33,428 nt of DNA from Bacteroidales bacterium (lineage in GTDB: Bacteria; Bacteroidota; Bacteroidia; Bacteroidales; Bacteroidaceae). The stretch spans positions 1 through 33,428 of the forward strand of contig JALFTM010000177.1 of the NCBI GenBank assembly GCA_022788345.1, given 5' to 3'. Each line of letters starts with the position of its first letter. Position 1 is the first letter of the stretch. A program made the translations under genes and the position numbers. Positions 17,352 through 27,379 of this stretch are shown here, in pieces. Below the pieces are notes generated by a model. The model made no database searches. It had not been told where the DNA came from and saw only the letters and a list, made by a program, of their open reading frames with translations.

Positions 17352-18416
17352 TCAAAGTGTTCCTTTTGAAGATGGCACAACCAAGCAATCTATATCGCGT
17401 CGTAAAGCCATGCGCAAAGCACGAGCAAAGGCCTTGAAAAGCCCTTCTATCTTATGGTGCTCATTCGTGCCTTCTGCCTTCAAGTTGAGGTTCATCAAGG
17501 CTGCGTCGGAAAGGCTTTTGAAAAAGTGGAGAAACATTTCTGTGGGCATATCCCCTATTTTCTCACGCTGAAAATTGGCTTCCCAAACGAGCCAAGGCCG
17601 ACCTCCAAAATCGACTGAAGCTTGACAGAGACAATCGTCCATGGGTAAGCAAAAGCCATAACGATTGAGCCCCAATTTATTACCTATTGCTTGGCGGAGA
17701 CAATCGCCAAGTGCAAGAGCTGTGTCTTCTATTGTGTGATGCTCATCCACATGAAGGTCGCCTTTGACAGTGATGTCCAGCCCTATCCCTCCATGGTGGG
17801 CTATCTGTGAGAGCATATGATCGAAAAAACCAAGCCCTGTTGCAATATGACACCGCCCCGGCATATCTAAAAATACAGACACGGAGATGTCTGTTTCTTT
17901 TGTCACACGATGTACAGAGGCTGTGCGCTCTCCTGCTATCAGTATTTCGGCAATGCGTATCCAATCCATGTCATCGCCCAAGCGCAACGCACGAGCCCCA
18001 AGGTTCTCGGCCAATTGCACGTCGGTCTCTCTGTCGCCAATGACATAGCTATTTGACAAATCATAATCGGCAGAAAAGTATTCAGTCAGCATACCTGTGC
18101 CCGGTTTTCGAGTGGGCGCACCATCTTCAGGGAAATGACGATCGATGTGCTGCTTTGTAAAATGGATGCCCTCGCTCTCAAGGGTATTCATGATCAAATG
18201 ATGCACCGGCCAAAAAGTTTCTTCAGGGAACGAATCTGTTCCCAAACCATCTTGGTTGCTGACCAGCACCAATTCGTAGTCCGTCTTGTCCACAATTTGG
18301 CGCAAAGCGTGGAAGACATTGGGCAAGAAAGACAACTTTTCAAAGGCGTCAATCTGCTCATCCGCCGGCTCGTGAATAAGGGTGCCGTCACGATCGATAA
18401 AGAGAACTTTCTTCAT
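17352..18416 (-). CDS. hisB: Bifunctional histidinol-phosphatase / imidazoleglycerol-phosphate dehydratase HisB
   Basis: Catalyses the dehydration of imidazole glycerol phosphate and the later dephosphorylation of histidinol phosphate. The 354-residue fusion has an N-terminal HAD phosphatase (about 1-165) with DRDGT nucleophile motif (D8, D10) and [10 protein letters not shown]. The C-terminal IGPD domain (about 167-354) has the metal motifs [29 protein letters not shown] and [18 protein letters not shown]. The zinc-loop cysteines of E. coli HisB-N are missing: the segment at 91-105 reads [15 protein letters not shown], with only the His kept. It follows hisC by 3 bp. Confidence 0.95.
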   Translation of the reverse strand: MKKVLFIDRDGTLIHEPADEQIDAFEKLSFLPNVFHALRQIVDKTDYELVLVSNQDGLGTDSFPEETFWPVHHLIMNTLESEGIHFTKQHIDRHFPEDGAPTRKPGTGMLTEYFSADYDLSNSYVIGDRETDVQLAENLGARALRLGDDMDWIRIAEILIAGERTASVHRVTKETDISVSVFLDMPGRCHIATGLGFFDHMLSQIAHHGGIGLDITVKGDLHVDEHHTIEDTALALGDCLRQAIGNKLGLNRYGFCLPMDDCLCQASVDFGGRPWLVWEANFQREKIGDMPTEMFLHFFKSLSDAALMNLNLKAEGTNEHHKIEGLFKAFARALRMALRRDIDCLVVPSSKGTL

Positions 18417-18419
18417 TTC

Positions 18420-19460
18420 TTATACAGAGTATTGGCGCAAGGCACGGAGAAGACTTGTATTTTCTTGAGGCGTACCTATTGTGATGCGTAAGCAATCGTC
18501 ACATAGCATAATCTTGCTACGATTACGCACAACAATGCCTTGGCGAATCAGATAGTCGTATATCTTAGTGGCATTGTCCATTTTTGCCAAGAAGAAATTG
18601 GCGTCTGTTGGATAGACATGCTTGCAACAAGGGAGCAACTTAAAGTTAGCCATCAACGTGGCGCGCTCATGCAAAATACGGTTGCGCCAATCGTTAAGCT
18701 CGTGGCGCTTATTCATCAAATCCAAAGCCGCTTTTTGTGTGAGGATATTCACGTTATAAGGATACTTCACCTTATTGAAAAGGGCAACAATCTCAGGAGA
18801 GGCAAAAGCCATTCCTAAACGAATACCTGCAGAAGCCCAAGCTTTAGAAAAAGTGTTCAAGATGATAAGGTTCGGATAAGCATCCAATTCCTTGCGGAAA
18901 CTGGGCGCGCTTGAGAAGTCGGCATAAGCCTCATCCAACACAACAATACCCGAAAAGCCTGTGAGCAATTTCACGATTTGAGCGCGGTGCAAGACATTGC
19001 CCGTTGGATTGTTGGGACTACACAGAAAGATGACTTTCGTGTTTTCATCTGTCGCAGCCAACAAAGCGTCGGCATCCATCTGAAAATCTTTGTCTAAAGG
19101 CACACGGCGATAAGCCACATCATTTATGTCCGCACAAACGGCATACATGCCATAAGTCGGCTCAATGGCCACGACATTGTCTTTACCCGGATTACAAAAT
19201 ACTCGGAAAACTAAATCTATCGCCTCATCACTGCCATTTCCCAAGAAGATGGAAGCTTGAGGCACACCTTTGAGCTTTTCCAGCTGGGCTTTCACCTCAA
19301 GTTGCAAAGGGTCTGGATAGCGATTGAAAGGCGTGTTGTAAGGACTTTCGTTAGCGTCCAAAAAGACCGTAGCCGTAACGCCTTTATATTCGTCGCGAGC
19401 TGAGCTATAGGGAGAAAGCTCCCAAATGTTGGGACGCACCAATTCTTTGAGTGGACGCAT
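18420..19460 (-). CDS. hisC: Histidinol-phosphate aminotransferase
   Basis: A class II PLP aminotransferase converting imidazole acetol phosphate to histidinol phosphate with glutamate. The 346-residue protein has the usual N-terminal [14 protein letters not shown] and [10 protein letters not shown], the cofactor region [11 protein letters not shown], the [11 protein letters not shown] loop, LDEAYADFS, and the PLP Lys in [15 protein letters not shown]. It lies between hisD (24 bp upstream) and hisB (3 bp downstream). Confidence 0.96.
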   Translation of the reverse strand: MRPLKELVRPNIWELSPYSSARDEYKGVTATVFLDANESPYNTPFNRYPDPLQLEVKAQLEKLKGVPQASIFLGNGSDEAIDLVFRVFCNPGKDNVVAIEPTYGMYAVCADINDVAYRRVPLDKDFQMDADALLAATDENTKVIFLCSPNNPTGNVLHRAQIVKLLTGFSGIVVLDEAYADFSSAPSFRKELDAYPNLIILNTFSKAWASAGIRLGMAFASPEIVALFNKVKYPYNVNILTQKAALDLMNKRHELNDWRNRILHERATLMANFKLLPCCKHVYPTDANFFLAKMDNATKIYDYLIRQGIVVRNRSKIMLCDDCLRITIGTPQENTSLLRALRQYSV

Positions 19461-19484
19461 AAAGATAATTTCGTTGAATGATAC

Positions 19485-20771
19485 TTATTTCGAAAGAGAC
19501 TGCAAGCGCAGCGTCATCGCATGCTTATGGGCAAAAAGCTGTTCTGCATCTGCCATGGTTTCGACAGCAGTTCCAATAGCCACAACGCCTTCTGGAGTAA
19601 GTTCTTGCACCGTATATGAACGCATAAAGCTACTTAAACTCAAACTACTATAGCTACGCACCCAACCTTTTGTTGGTAGAGTATGATTTGTGCCAGAAGC
19701 ATAATCGCCTGCACTCTCACTGCTGTAATTGCCCAAGAAGATAGAGCCTGCATGTGGCATAAGGGGAGCTAAGTCTCGATAACCTTCCACGGATAAAATG
19801 AGATGCTCTGGGCCATAGCTATTAGTGAATTCTACGCCCTGCTCCACTGTATCAAAAAGAATGGCCTTGCTGTTCTGTAATGCTTTCTCGGCAATTTCTT
19901 TGCGTGGCAGGTTCACAAGTTGCTCCTCCAACGCTTCGAGAATTTCTGTCAATGTCGACTCGTTTGTACAAACAAGGATGACCTGCGAATCTACACCATG
20001 TTCCGCTTGGCTAAGAAGGTCTGCCGCCACAAATTGTGGCACACAGGTAGCATCGCAAAACACTTCCACTTCACTGGGACCTGCTGGCATGTCTATCGCC
20101 ACCTGCGACAAGGCTACCAATTGCTTTGCCGCCATCACATATTGATTACCCGGACCAAAAATTTTATGCACCGCAGGCACTGTTTCTGTGCCATACGCCA
20201 TCGCTGCAATTGCCTGTGCACCACCCACCTTGTATATTTTATCGATGCCACACAGCGATGCCGCGTACAAAATAGCTGGGTTAATTTTTCCCTCTGCATT
20301 AGGGGGCGTACAAAGCACTACTGTACGACAGCCTGCAATCTGTGCAGGAATGCCGAGCATCAGCACCGTCGAGAGTAAAGGAGCTGTTCCCCCTGGCACA
20401 TAAAGCCCTACTTTTTCAATCGCTACCGTATGTTGCTCACAGCGGACGCCGGGACAAGTTTCCACCACAAGACTTTGTGGGCGTTGCGCCTCATGAAAAC
20501 TTGCGATATTGCGATGCGCCACTTGCAAAGCCTCTTTAAGAGCAGGCTCTACAAGCGCAACAGCCTCCTCAACTTCGGCAGGCGTCACTTCCAAAGTGGT
20601 TAATTGCGCCTTGTCGAACTTTTCTTCATACTCGAAAAGTGCCACATCGCCTCGCTGTTTTACGTTCTCCAATATCGGCTGGACCACAGAGAACAATTGA
20701 GTCAAGTCGAAGAGTGGGCGCTGTGTGAGACCTGTCCAATCTTCTCTTTTAGGATTGCGCAGAACTTCCAT
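19485..20771 (-). CDS. hisD: Histidinol dehydrogenase
   Basis: Zinc enzyme doing the two NAD-dependent oxidations of histidinol to histidine. With the ATG at 20771 (MEVLRNPKREDW) the protein is 428 residues, the family norm. An upstream in-frame ATG at 20861 would add 30 residues lying inside hisG and was rejected. Motifs visible: GGTAPLLSTVLMLGIPA, KVGGAQAIAAMAYGT, FGPGNQYVMAAKQ, AGPSEV, the catalytic Glu-His in SYGPEHLIL, and GSIFLGNYSSESAGDYASGTNH (landmark). hisG ends 11 bp upstream. Confidence 0.96.
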   Translation of the reverse strand: MEVLRNPKREDWTGLTQRPLFDLTQLFSVVQPILENVKQRGDVALFEYEEKFDKAQLTTLEVTPAEVEEAVALVEPALKEALQVAHRNIASFHEAQRPQSLVVETCPGVRCEQHTVAIEKVGLYVPGGTAPLLSTVLMLGIPAQIAGCRTVVLCTPPNAEGKINPAILYAASLCGIDKIYKVGGAQAIAAMAYGTETVPAVHKIFGPGNQYVMAAKQLVALSQVAIDMPAGPSEVEVFCDATCVPQFVAADLLSQAEHGVDSQVILVCTNESTLTEILEALEEQLVNLPRKEIAEKALQNSKAILFDTVEQGVEFTNSYGPEHLILSVEGYRDLAPLMPHAGSIFLGNYSSESAGDYASGTNHTLPTKGWVRSYSSLSLSSFMRSYTVQELTPEGVVAIGTAVETMADAEQLFAHKHAMTLRLQSLSK

Positions 20772-20782
20772 ATCCGTGCTTT

Positions 20783-21634
20783 TTAGAGTATCATTTTCTC
20801 GATAGGTATCACCAAGATACCTTGTGCACCTACGGCTCTCAACTGAGCTACAATTTCCCAAAAACGATCACCATCAAGTACTGTATGAACACTGCTCCAG
20901 CCTGCTTCGGCCAATGGCATCACTGTGGGACTCTTCATTCCTGGAAGAATTTTTGTAATGGCTTCAATGCTTTCGTTCGGAGCATTCAGAAGCACATACT
21001 TCTTACCTTCTGACTGCTTCACTGCTTCTAAACGGAAAAGCAATCCATCGAGCAACGCCTTTTTCTCTTCCGAAAGGCTCTTGTTACCTATCAATACAGC
21101 TTCGCTGTGCAACACGACTTCCACTTCCTTGAGGTTGTTGCTCACCAAGGTAGAACCAGAGCTGACAATATCAAAGATTGCATCGGCAATGCCTATACTT
21201 GTAGAAATTTCAACAGAACCCGTAATCACATGGATGCTGGCATGAATACCCTTTTCCTCTAAGAACTGTTGCAATATCTTAGGATAGGATGTAGCAATCT
21301 TCTTGCCCTCGAACCACGACACATCTGTGTAATCCTCTCCCTTAGGGATGGCCAAAGACAAGCGGCAACCTCCAAAACCTAAAGAGCGGACGATGTCCAC
21401 ATCATAGCCCTTTTCTTTCAATTCGTTCAAGCCCACAACTCCCAAGTCGGCAATCCCGTCAAACACTGTCTGCGGGATGTCATCGTCTCTAAGGAAAAGA
21501 CTCTCTAAGGGATACCCTTTGGCTTTCGCCAGAAGAGTGCGCTTCGATTCAGTAATCTTAATATCTGCTTCTGCTAAAAGGGCAACCGTGTCATCGTGCA
21601 GGCGACCTTTGGATTGAATGGCTATGCGCAACAT
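20783..21634 (-). CDS. hisG: ATP phosphoribosyltransferase, long form
   Basis: The first, committed histidine step: ATP plus PRPP to PR-ATP. At 283 residues it is the long HisG with a C-terminal ACT/PII-like regulatory domain (about 205-283, including GMKSPTVMPLAEAGW), so it should be directly histidine-inhibited and not need HisZ. The catalytic part shows IQSKGRLHDDT, GIADLGVVGLNEL and the PRPP loop ITGSVEISTSIGIADAIFD. It is the first his gene of the minus-strand block, starting 21 bp after the LolA-like gene, so transcription probably enters from ftsK-lolA. Confidence 0.96.
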   Translation of the reverse strand: MLRIAIQSKGRLHDDTVALLAEADIKITESKRTLLAKAKGYPLESLFLRDDDIPQTVFDGIADLGVVGLNELKEKGYDVDIVRSLGFGGCRLSLAIPKGEDYTDVSWFEGKKIATSYPKILQQFLEEKGIHASIHVITGSVEISTSIGIADAIFDIVSSGSTLVSNNLKEVEVVLHSEAVLIGNKSLSEEKKALLDGLLFRLEAVKQSEGKKYVLLNAPNESIEAITKILPGMKSPTVMPLAEAGWSSVHTVLDGDRFWEIVAQLRAVGAQGILVIPIEKMIL

Positions 21635-21655
21635 ATCTTTCTTCTCTATAAAAGT

Positions 21656-22291
21656 TTAACGAAGGTCGATTATCTCGACACTGGGATACTCTGCTTTATT
21701 AAAGACAAATGTCTTGTTATCAAATTTTTGATGCAAGCGAATGTTTGACACACGGATACGGGTCCAATCGCCTTGCTTGCGTTTCATACGAATGGAGAGA
21801 GGCAGGTGATTTGCACTATTGATGACTAAGCGCAGTTCTTGCAAGTCTACATTCGCATCCTTTGCTTTAAGTTGCACTTCATAGCAGGTGGCATTATTAT
21901 AAGTGATGGTGCGCGCATTGGCACTATACCCTTTTTTGTAAATGTCTACGAAAGCGTAGGGATTCATCGCTTGACGTTCGGCCTCGGATGGGGTGCTGAT
22001 GTTTACTTCGTCGCTGCCACCAATCAAAGTCCATTGCGTGCGTCCGTCAAACCATGAGCTAACCGCATTGGAGCGCACCCTAAAACGTTCGCTCTGCATG
22101 AGCAACTCCCCTTCAACTGTTCCTGTGGGCTTATTGCCTTTATAAGAAGTGGTTTCAAAGTTGGCTTTAATGCCTCCACTTGCTTTCAACGTTGCAGAGG
22201 TTTTGTCCAAAATATGTTGTGCGTTCTGCGCTTGCACTCCCATCAAGGCCGATGCAAACAGCAGGGCGAGTGAAAATAATTGACGTTTCAT
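21656..22291 (-). CDS. LolA-like outer-membrane lipoprotein carrier protein
   Basis: A 211-residue secreted protein with a clear signal peptide (MKRQLFSLALLFASALMGVQA, cleaved about residue 21). The mature part resembles periplasmic LolA-like beta folds: AQHILDKTSATLKASGGIKANFE, GTVEGELLMQSERFRV, DGRTQWTLIGGSDEVNI and a C-terminal FNKAEYPSVEIIDLR. LolA shuttles lipoproteins across the periplasm; the Bacteroidota members are divergent and the role is inferred. The ftsK-lolA order, with ftsK 78 bp upstream here, is familiar in this phylum and supports the call. Confidence 0.78.
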   Translation of the reverse strand: MKRQLFSLALLFASALMGVQAQNAQHILDKTSATLKASGGIKANFETTSYKGNKPTGTVEGELLMQSERFRVRSNAVSSWFDGRTQWTLIGGSDEVNISTPSEAERQAMNPYAFVDIYKKGYSANARTITYNNATCYEVQLKAKDANVDLQELRLVINSANHLPLSIRMKRKQGDWTRIRVSNIRLHQKFDNKTFVFNKAEYPSVEIIDLR

Positions 22292-22369
22292 TTAATAAAT
22301 ATATTAGCTTTCCTCTGACAAAGAAATGGCAGACTTTTGCCACTGTTCTTCATCAGAAGTTTTTATGTA

Positions 22370-24865
22370 TCAAGCTCTCAAATTACTCAAGAGCAAATCC
22401 AATGTATTCTCATCAGCCACCAAGACTTCGCGGGGTTTACTGCCCTGTGTTGGCCCTACTACGCCTGCTTTTTCCAGCTGGTCCATCAAGCGACCTGCCC
22501 GTGCGTAGCCTATGGCAAATTTCCGTTGGATGAGTGATGTGGAACCTTGTTGATGCATCACAATGAGACGGGCAGCATCTTCAAACATACTATCCAACAC
22601 ACTGGTATCCAGCTCACCGCTACCCCCTCCCTCACTATCAGTGTCGAGCACCTCAGGCAATTCATACGGGGCCAGCCAGCCGGGTTGCTCTTCAATAAAG
22701 CGGTTGATACGCTCCACCTCTGGTGTATCAACAAAGGCACATTGCACACGAACAGGCTCTGCCCCTGTCATACCACTAAGGAACAACAAGTCGCCTCGCC
22801 CAATGAGCTGGTTCGCACCAGCACCGTCCAAAATAGTGCGACTGTCGATCTGTGCCGATACCTTAAAGGCCATACGCGCAGGGAAGTTGGCCTTAATCGT
22901 GCCAGTGATGATGTTTGTCGTTGGGCGTTGGGTGGCAATAACCATGTGCATTCCCACAGCACGCGCCAACTGAGCTATGCGTGCAATCGGAAGCTCCACT
23001 TCTTTTCCTGCCGTCATGATCAAATCGCCGAACTCATCAATGATGATAACCACAAAAGGCATGAATTCGTGCCCTTCATTAGGGTTGAGTTGCCGTGCCT
23101 TGAACTTCTCGTTATACTCTTTGAGATTGCGCACTCGTGCTTTCTTCAACAAGTCGTAACGATGGTCCATCAGCGCACAGAGACTCTTCAAAGTCTTTAC
23201 AACACGGCTCACATCTGTGATAATCGCATCCTTCTCTTCGGGTAGTTTGGTAATGAAGTATTTTTCCAAAGGCGCATAAATGGAAAACTCCACTTTTTTG
23301 GGGTCGACCATCACGAACTTTAATTCTGTGGGGTGTTTCTTATAGAGCAAAGACGTGATGATGGCGTTCAAACCAACGGATTTACCCTGTCCCGTTGCAC
23401 CTGCCACAAGCAAGTGAGGCATCTTGGCCAAGTCAACCATAAAGACATCATTGGTGATGGTCTTGCCAATGGCGATTGGGAGGTCGTAGGTCGTTTCTTG
23501 GAAACGCTTAGAGTTTAGAATGCTTTCCATAGAAACGATACGAGGATTTTTGTTTGGCACCTCAATACCGACGGTTCCTTTTCCCGGAATCGGAGCGATA
23601 ATACGAATCCCTAAGGCACTAAGGCTCAATGCTATATCATCCTCCAAACCACGTATTTTACTGATGCGCACGCCCTGAGCAGGTGTGATTTCGTAGAGCG
23701 TTATAGTCGGGCCAACTGTCGCCTTGATGCTGGAAATGCCTACGCCAAAGTTATTCAATATCTCGATGATGCGATCCTTGTTTGCGTTTTGCTCAGCCAT
23801 GTCTATTGCGGGAGCATCATCGGGAAACTTTTTAAGTAAATCGAGAGTCGGGAACTTATAGTTTTCTAAACTCTTGCGTGGGTCATAAGGCTCTAAGTTA
23901 AGCCCTTCCTGCCCCACTCCATCCGTTGCGGAAGCGGGCAATGGAGTTTCATTCTCTACCACGGCTTCTTCAGCACTGCCTTCAACCACAAAATCGACAT
24001 CGTCTGCGACTTTTGTTGCTTTGGGCACTGATGGAGACAGCGAAAGCTCAATGCCGTTGTCTTCGTCCTCTTCGTCTTCTAACTCTTCTTCAACAACATC
24101 CGTTTCATCAAGTTCTTCTTCCTCTTGTGCCTCTACATCATCTTCTACGGTCTCAAATGCTTTGTCACCTGCTTCTTGAGCCTCTTCAATAGCCACTCTT
24201 TCCGCTATCCGTTCACGCAAGTTAGGTAGGCTACGAGTAGGATTTAAGAGTTTTCCGACAATGGTGATCGTTTCGCTACTAAGGTAAACAAAATAGCAGA
24301 TGGCTACAGCTATAAGTAGAATGAAAGTGCCAACAACTCCTACATTTTGATTTAACACTTCATTGACATAAACGCCATGATTGCCTCCTAATTCAAAAGA
24401 AAAGAAGTTGAGAAAACTTTTGGGCAAGGAAGGACGTAAGGCACTCGCAAAGACAGAGCCCCAAATCATAACAATGGAAAAGTTGAGGAACCATTTCCAA
24501 AGCCGCACTCTATACACTGCCATGATTTTCATGCTCAACTGGAGCAAGAAAACAGGAATAAAAAGAGCAAAAATTCCAAAGCACTCATTCATAAAATAGT
24601 AGGACACATAAGCTCCTAACTTACCGCCATAGTTGGCAGCAGCATCAAGGGCTTTGTGTTCAATGCCTGCTTGGTCTTGAGCACCCGTATAGAGGTTTGA
24701 GATAAGTGACAAAAAGAAGAATACCGCAACAACAAGTACAATTAGACCAATGAAAAAACGAATTTTCTCACCAGTAAACCAATTCTTCCAATCTTCTAAT
24801 GTGCCCACCTCCGACCATGCAGAGGACTTTGTTTTAGCCGTTTTCTTCTTTTGGGGTTTAGCCAT
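22370..24865 (-). CDS. ftsK: DNA translocase FtsK
   Basis: A septal motor that pumps chromosome termini and activates XerCD at dif. The 831-residue protein has four membrane helices (about 36-56, 93-112, 125-142 and 177-195), then a strongly acidic linker (about 236-272, mostly Glu/Asp). The alpha/beta motor follows, with Walker A GATGQGKS (489-496) and Walker B FVVIIIDEFGDLI. The C-terminal winged-helix gamma domain (about 763-831) includes SLIQRKFAIGYARAGRLMD, which reads KOPS-like sites. It appears to head the ftsK-lolA-hisGDCB operon. Confidence 0.97.
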   Translation of the reverse strand: MAKPQKKKTAKTKSSAWSEVGTLEDWKNWFTGEKIRFFIGLIVLVVAVFFFLSLISNLYTGAQDQAGIEHKALDAAANYGGKLGAYVSYYFMNECFGIFALFIPVFLLQLSMKIMAVYRVRLWKWFLNFSIVMIWGSVFASALRPSLPKSFLNFFSFELGGNHGVYVNEVLNQNVGVVGTFILLIAVAICYFVYLSSETITIVGKLLNPTRSLPNLRERIAERVAIEEAQEAGDKAFETVEDDVEAQEEEELDETDVVEEELEDEEDEDNGIELSLSPSVPKATKVADDVDFVVEGSAEEAVVENETPLPASATDGVGQEGLNLEPYDPRKSLENYKFPTLDLLKKFPDDAPAIDMAEQNANKDRIIEILNNFGVGISSIKATVGPTITLYEITPAQGVRISKIRGLEDDIALSLSALGIRIIAPIPGKGTVGIEVPNKNPRIVSMESILNSKRFQETTYDLPIAIGKTITNDVFMVDLAKMPHLLVAGATGQGKSVGLNAIITSLLYKKHPTELKFVMVDPKKVEFSIYAPLEKYFITKLPEEKDAIITDVSRVVKTLKSLCALMDHRYDLLKKARVRNLKEYNEKFKARQLNPNEGHEFMPFVVIIIDEFGDLIMTAGKEVELPIARIAQLARAVGMHMVIATQRPTTNIITGTIKANFPARMAFKVSAQIDSRTILDGAGANQLIGRGDLLFLSGMTGAEPVRVQCAFVDTPEVERINRFIEEQPGWLAPYELPEVLDTDSEGGGSGELDTSVLDSMFEDAARLIVMHQQGSTSLIQRKFAIGYARAGRLMDQLEKAGVVGPTQGSKPREVLVADENTLDLLLSNLRA

Positions 24866-24929
24866 TTTCTATTTTGAGGTAAAGGAGTCTATTTAGGAAG
24901 TGTTTATTTTCTATGCTATACGCTTTCTG

Positions 24930-24937
24930 CAAAAATA
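24930..24937 (-). promoter_or_regulatory. Possible -7 element for ftsK
   Basis: Minus-strand TATTTTTG matches TAnnTTTG and is followed by CAG. The ftsK ATG is about 65 nt downstream. No TTTG is present at the expected -33 spacing. Confidence 0.38.
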
Positions 24938-25130
24938 GCAAAAACAGTTGGGAAATCAGGGATAATACGCTCGTTTTTTTACGCTTTTATTCAAGAAAAC
25001 TCCTCTCTATTTTCTTTTCTCTTTTTGGCTTTGAAACGTGAAGTAAGTTGCACCATGATGTTTTATATATCTTTATGATTTCCGACCTTTGCCCAAAGCC
25101 AAAACAACAAGTGGCAAGGGAAGCAATCAC

Positions 25131-25190
25131 AAATGGCGCAAGAAGAAAAAACGGGATGCGCCATCTATTTTTCCTATCTACGCATAAAGT
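25131..25190. repeat. Diverged copy of the modular palindromic element, E3
   Basis: Aligns without gaps to E1: ATGGCGCAAGAAGAAAA on the left, an inverted GGGATGCGCCAT in the centre, and a decayed third module TTTTTCCTATCTACGCAT. ATGGCGCA pairs with TGCGCCAT as an 8-bp stem. Module spacing (GGCGCA to TGCGCC, 22 nt) is the same as in E1 and E4. Confidence 0.7.
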
Positions 25191-25210
25191 AGAACGCCTT
25201 TCTATCGGGC

Positions 25211-25245
25211 AAAAAGCAAGACAGCCTTATAAGGCTGTCTTGCTT
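25211..25245 (-). terminator. Intrinsic terminator after uvrB
   Basis: A perfect 32-bp palindrome (25214-25245; left half AAGCAAGACAGCCTTA). In the minus direction it is followed by a T-run (complement of AAAAA at 25211-25215). It lies 78 nt after the uvrB stop, closing the ruvX-def-TPR-uvrB transcript. Confidence 0.9.
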
Positions 25246-25322
25246 CTACTGAGGTTACTGCAAAGATAATACATCTTTCCGCCAATTCCAAATCAAAGGT
25301 TAAATACACCTAATCAAAACCT

Positions 25323-27350
25323 TTATTTTTGTTGCTTCTCCAAAGACAAAAGAATATCGCGCAACTGAGCCGCTGTTACAAAATCCATTTTAGCAGCAGC
25401 TTCTTTCATTTGCTTTTTGACCCGTTCGATGCGTTGGCTCAAGGGTTCGTCTGTGGCATAAGCAACAAAAGCCTCTGCCGCCACTTCTAAACGCTCTTCA
25501 GGTGTCGCAACGTAAGTCGTACGTTCCCGCGTTTCGGCCTGCTCCTTACCTATCGCGGCCAACTCGTTACCGCCAACCGTTTTGCGTATTTGTGTGGGCG
25601 TGATACCATGTTCTGTATTATAAGCAATCTGTATAGAACGGCGACGATTGGTTTCATCAATGGTCTGTTGCATGGACTGCGTGATGTTTTTGGCATACAT
25701 GATTACACGCCCATTGACATTGCGAGCGGCGCGCCCTGCTGTCTGTGTAAGTGAACGCCGGGAGCGCAAAAAACCTTCTTTATCTGCATCTAAAATAGCG
25801 ACCAAAGCCACTTCGGGCAAATCGAGTCCCTCACGAAGGAGGTTGACTCCCACCAACACTTGATAGACACCACGGCGCAGGTCTTCCATAATGCGCACAC
25901 GCTCCAATGTGTCCACATCACTGTGAATATAGGCCGTGCTAACACCATTCTTCAGCAAATAGTCCGTCAATTCTTCTGCCATCCTTTTTGTCAGCGTTGT
26001 GACCAACACACGCTCATCTCTGGAGATGGACAAACGGATTTCTTCCATCAAATCATCCACAGGGTAATCCGTGTCTCGCACCTCTATTGGTGGGTCAAGA
26101 AGCCCTGTTGGGCGAATGAGTTGCTCTACAACAATGCCCTCGCTTTCAGAAAGTTCATAATCATCAGGTGTAGCAGAGATATAAATAACCTGCTTGGCCA
26201 GCTCGTGAAACTCTTCAAACTTTAGTGGACGATTATCTTTCGCTGCGGGCAAGCGAAATCCATACTCTACAAGGTTTTCCTTTCGAGCACGATCGCCTCC
26301 GTACATAGCCCGAATTTGCGGAACAGAAACGTGGCTTTCGTCTATGACAATCAGAAAATCCTTAGGGAAGAAATCGAGCAAACAATACGGACGCGTGCCC
26401 GGCTCCCGTCCGTCAAAATAGCGTGAATAGTTTTCAATACCTGAACAATGCCCCAACTCGCGAATCATCTCCAAGTCGTACTCTACACGCTCCTTCAGTC
26501 GCTTAGCCTCCAACTTTTTCCCTTCGCGCTCCAGCTCTTCAAGACGACTCATTAGGTCGTCTTGAATTTTATAGATGGCCATCTGCTGTGTTTCTTTCGA
26601 AGTCAAAAAAAGATTGGCAGGATAAACTTTATACTCTTCAAATCGGGCCTTACGATGGCCAGTTTCTCCATCAACTTCTTCTATGCTTTCAATTTCATCG
26701 CCCCAGTAAGTGATGCGTAAAATCTCATCGGCATAAGCGAGAAAGATGTCCACAGTGTCGCCTTTCACGCGAAAATTACCAGCTTTAGGAGCTATATCGT
26801 TGCGCGTATAAAGGCTATCAACCAATTTGCGCAACAGCACTTGTTGTGGCAACTCATTTCCCACCTTCAAATCTATCACATTCTCGTAGAAAGCTGAAGG
26901 GTTGCCCATACCATAAATACATGACACAGAAGACACCACAACAACATCTTTGCGACCTGAAAGCAGAGACGATGTCGCTGCCAAACGCAGTTTATCCAAC
27001 TCCTCGTTGATGGCAAGGTCTTTTTCTATGTAAGTATCAGACGATGGCAAATAGGCCTCTGGTTGATAGTAGTCGTAGTAAGAGACATAATACTCCACCG
27101 CATTGTCTGGGAAAAAGCCCTTCATTTCTGTATAGAGCTGTGCTGCGAGCGTCTTATTGTGGCTCAAGACAAGAGTAGGCTTATTGAGATTGGCTATGAC
27201 ATTCGCAATTGTAAAAGTTTTACCAGAGCCTGTCACACCCAGTAGAGTTTGAGCAGGCACTCCTGCTAAAGCAGCCTCTGTGAGCTGTCGAATGGCTTCC
27301 GGCTGGTCGCCTGTCGGCCTATAAGTAGAATGTATTCTAAATTTATTCAT
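25323..27350 (-). CDS. uvrB: Excinuclease ABC subunit UvrB
   Basis: The damage-verifying helicase of nucleotide excision repair, working between UvrA and UvrC. The 675-residue protein has Walker A GVTGSGKT (38-45), the DNA-clamping beta-hairpin (YYQPEAYLPSSDTYIEKD), the DEAD-type box VIDESHVSVPQ, helicase motifs VLVGVNLLREGLDLPEV and QTAGRAARNVNG, and a C-terminal UVR domain (about 640-675) for UvrC contact. It starts 29 bp after the TPR gene and has its own terminator. Confidence 0.97.
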   Translation of the reverse strand: MNKFRIHSTYRPTGDQPEAIRQLTEAALAGVPAQTLLGVTGSGKTFTIANVIANLNKPTLVLSHNKTLAAQLYTEMKGFFPDNAVEYYVSYYDYYQPEAYLPSSDTYIEKDLAINEELDKLRLAATSSLLSGRKDVVVVSSVSCIYGMGNPSAFYENVIDLKVGNELPQQVLLRKLVDSLYTRNDIAPKAGNFRVKGDTVDIFLAYADEILRITYWGDEIESIEEVDGETGHRKARFEEYKVYPANLFLTSKETQQMAIYKIQDDLMSRLEELEREGKKLEAKRLKERVEYDLEMIRELGHCSGIENYSRYFDGREPGTRPYCLLDFFPKDFLIVIDESHVSVPQIRAMYGGDRARKENLVEYGFRLPAAKDNRPLKFEEFHELAKQVIYISATPDDYELSESEGIVVEQLIRPTGLLDPPIEVRDTDYPVDDLMEEIRLSISRDERVLVTTLTKRMAEELTDYLLKNGVSTAYIHSDVDTLERVRIMEDLRRGVYQVLVGVNLLREGLDLPEVALVAILDADKEGFLRSRRSLTQTAGRAARNVNGRVIMYAKNITQSMQQTIDETNRRRSIQIAYNTEHGITPTQIRKTVGGNELAAIGKEQAETRERTTYVATPEERLEVAAEAFVAYATDEPLSQRIERVKKQMKEAAAKMDFVTAAQLRDILLSLEKQQK

Positions 27351-27379
27351 GCTTTCATTAACTGCATATCACACAGAAG

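Larger units (their letters stand above)
24866..25322. other. Gene-free stretch between uvrB and ftsK
   Basis: A 457-bp gap. Going leftward from ftsK it holds a possible -7 element (24930-24937, minus), AT-rich DNA, palindromic element E3 (25131-25190) and the uvrB terminator (25211-25245). The one open frame across it runs through the repeat and has no recognisable protein features. Confidence 0.6.

Noticed and set aside
20772-20861. 30-residue N-terminal extension of HisD
   Set aside because: It lies inside the end of hisG. The shorter start gives the family length of about 428 residues.
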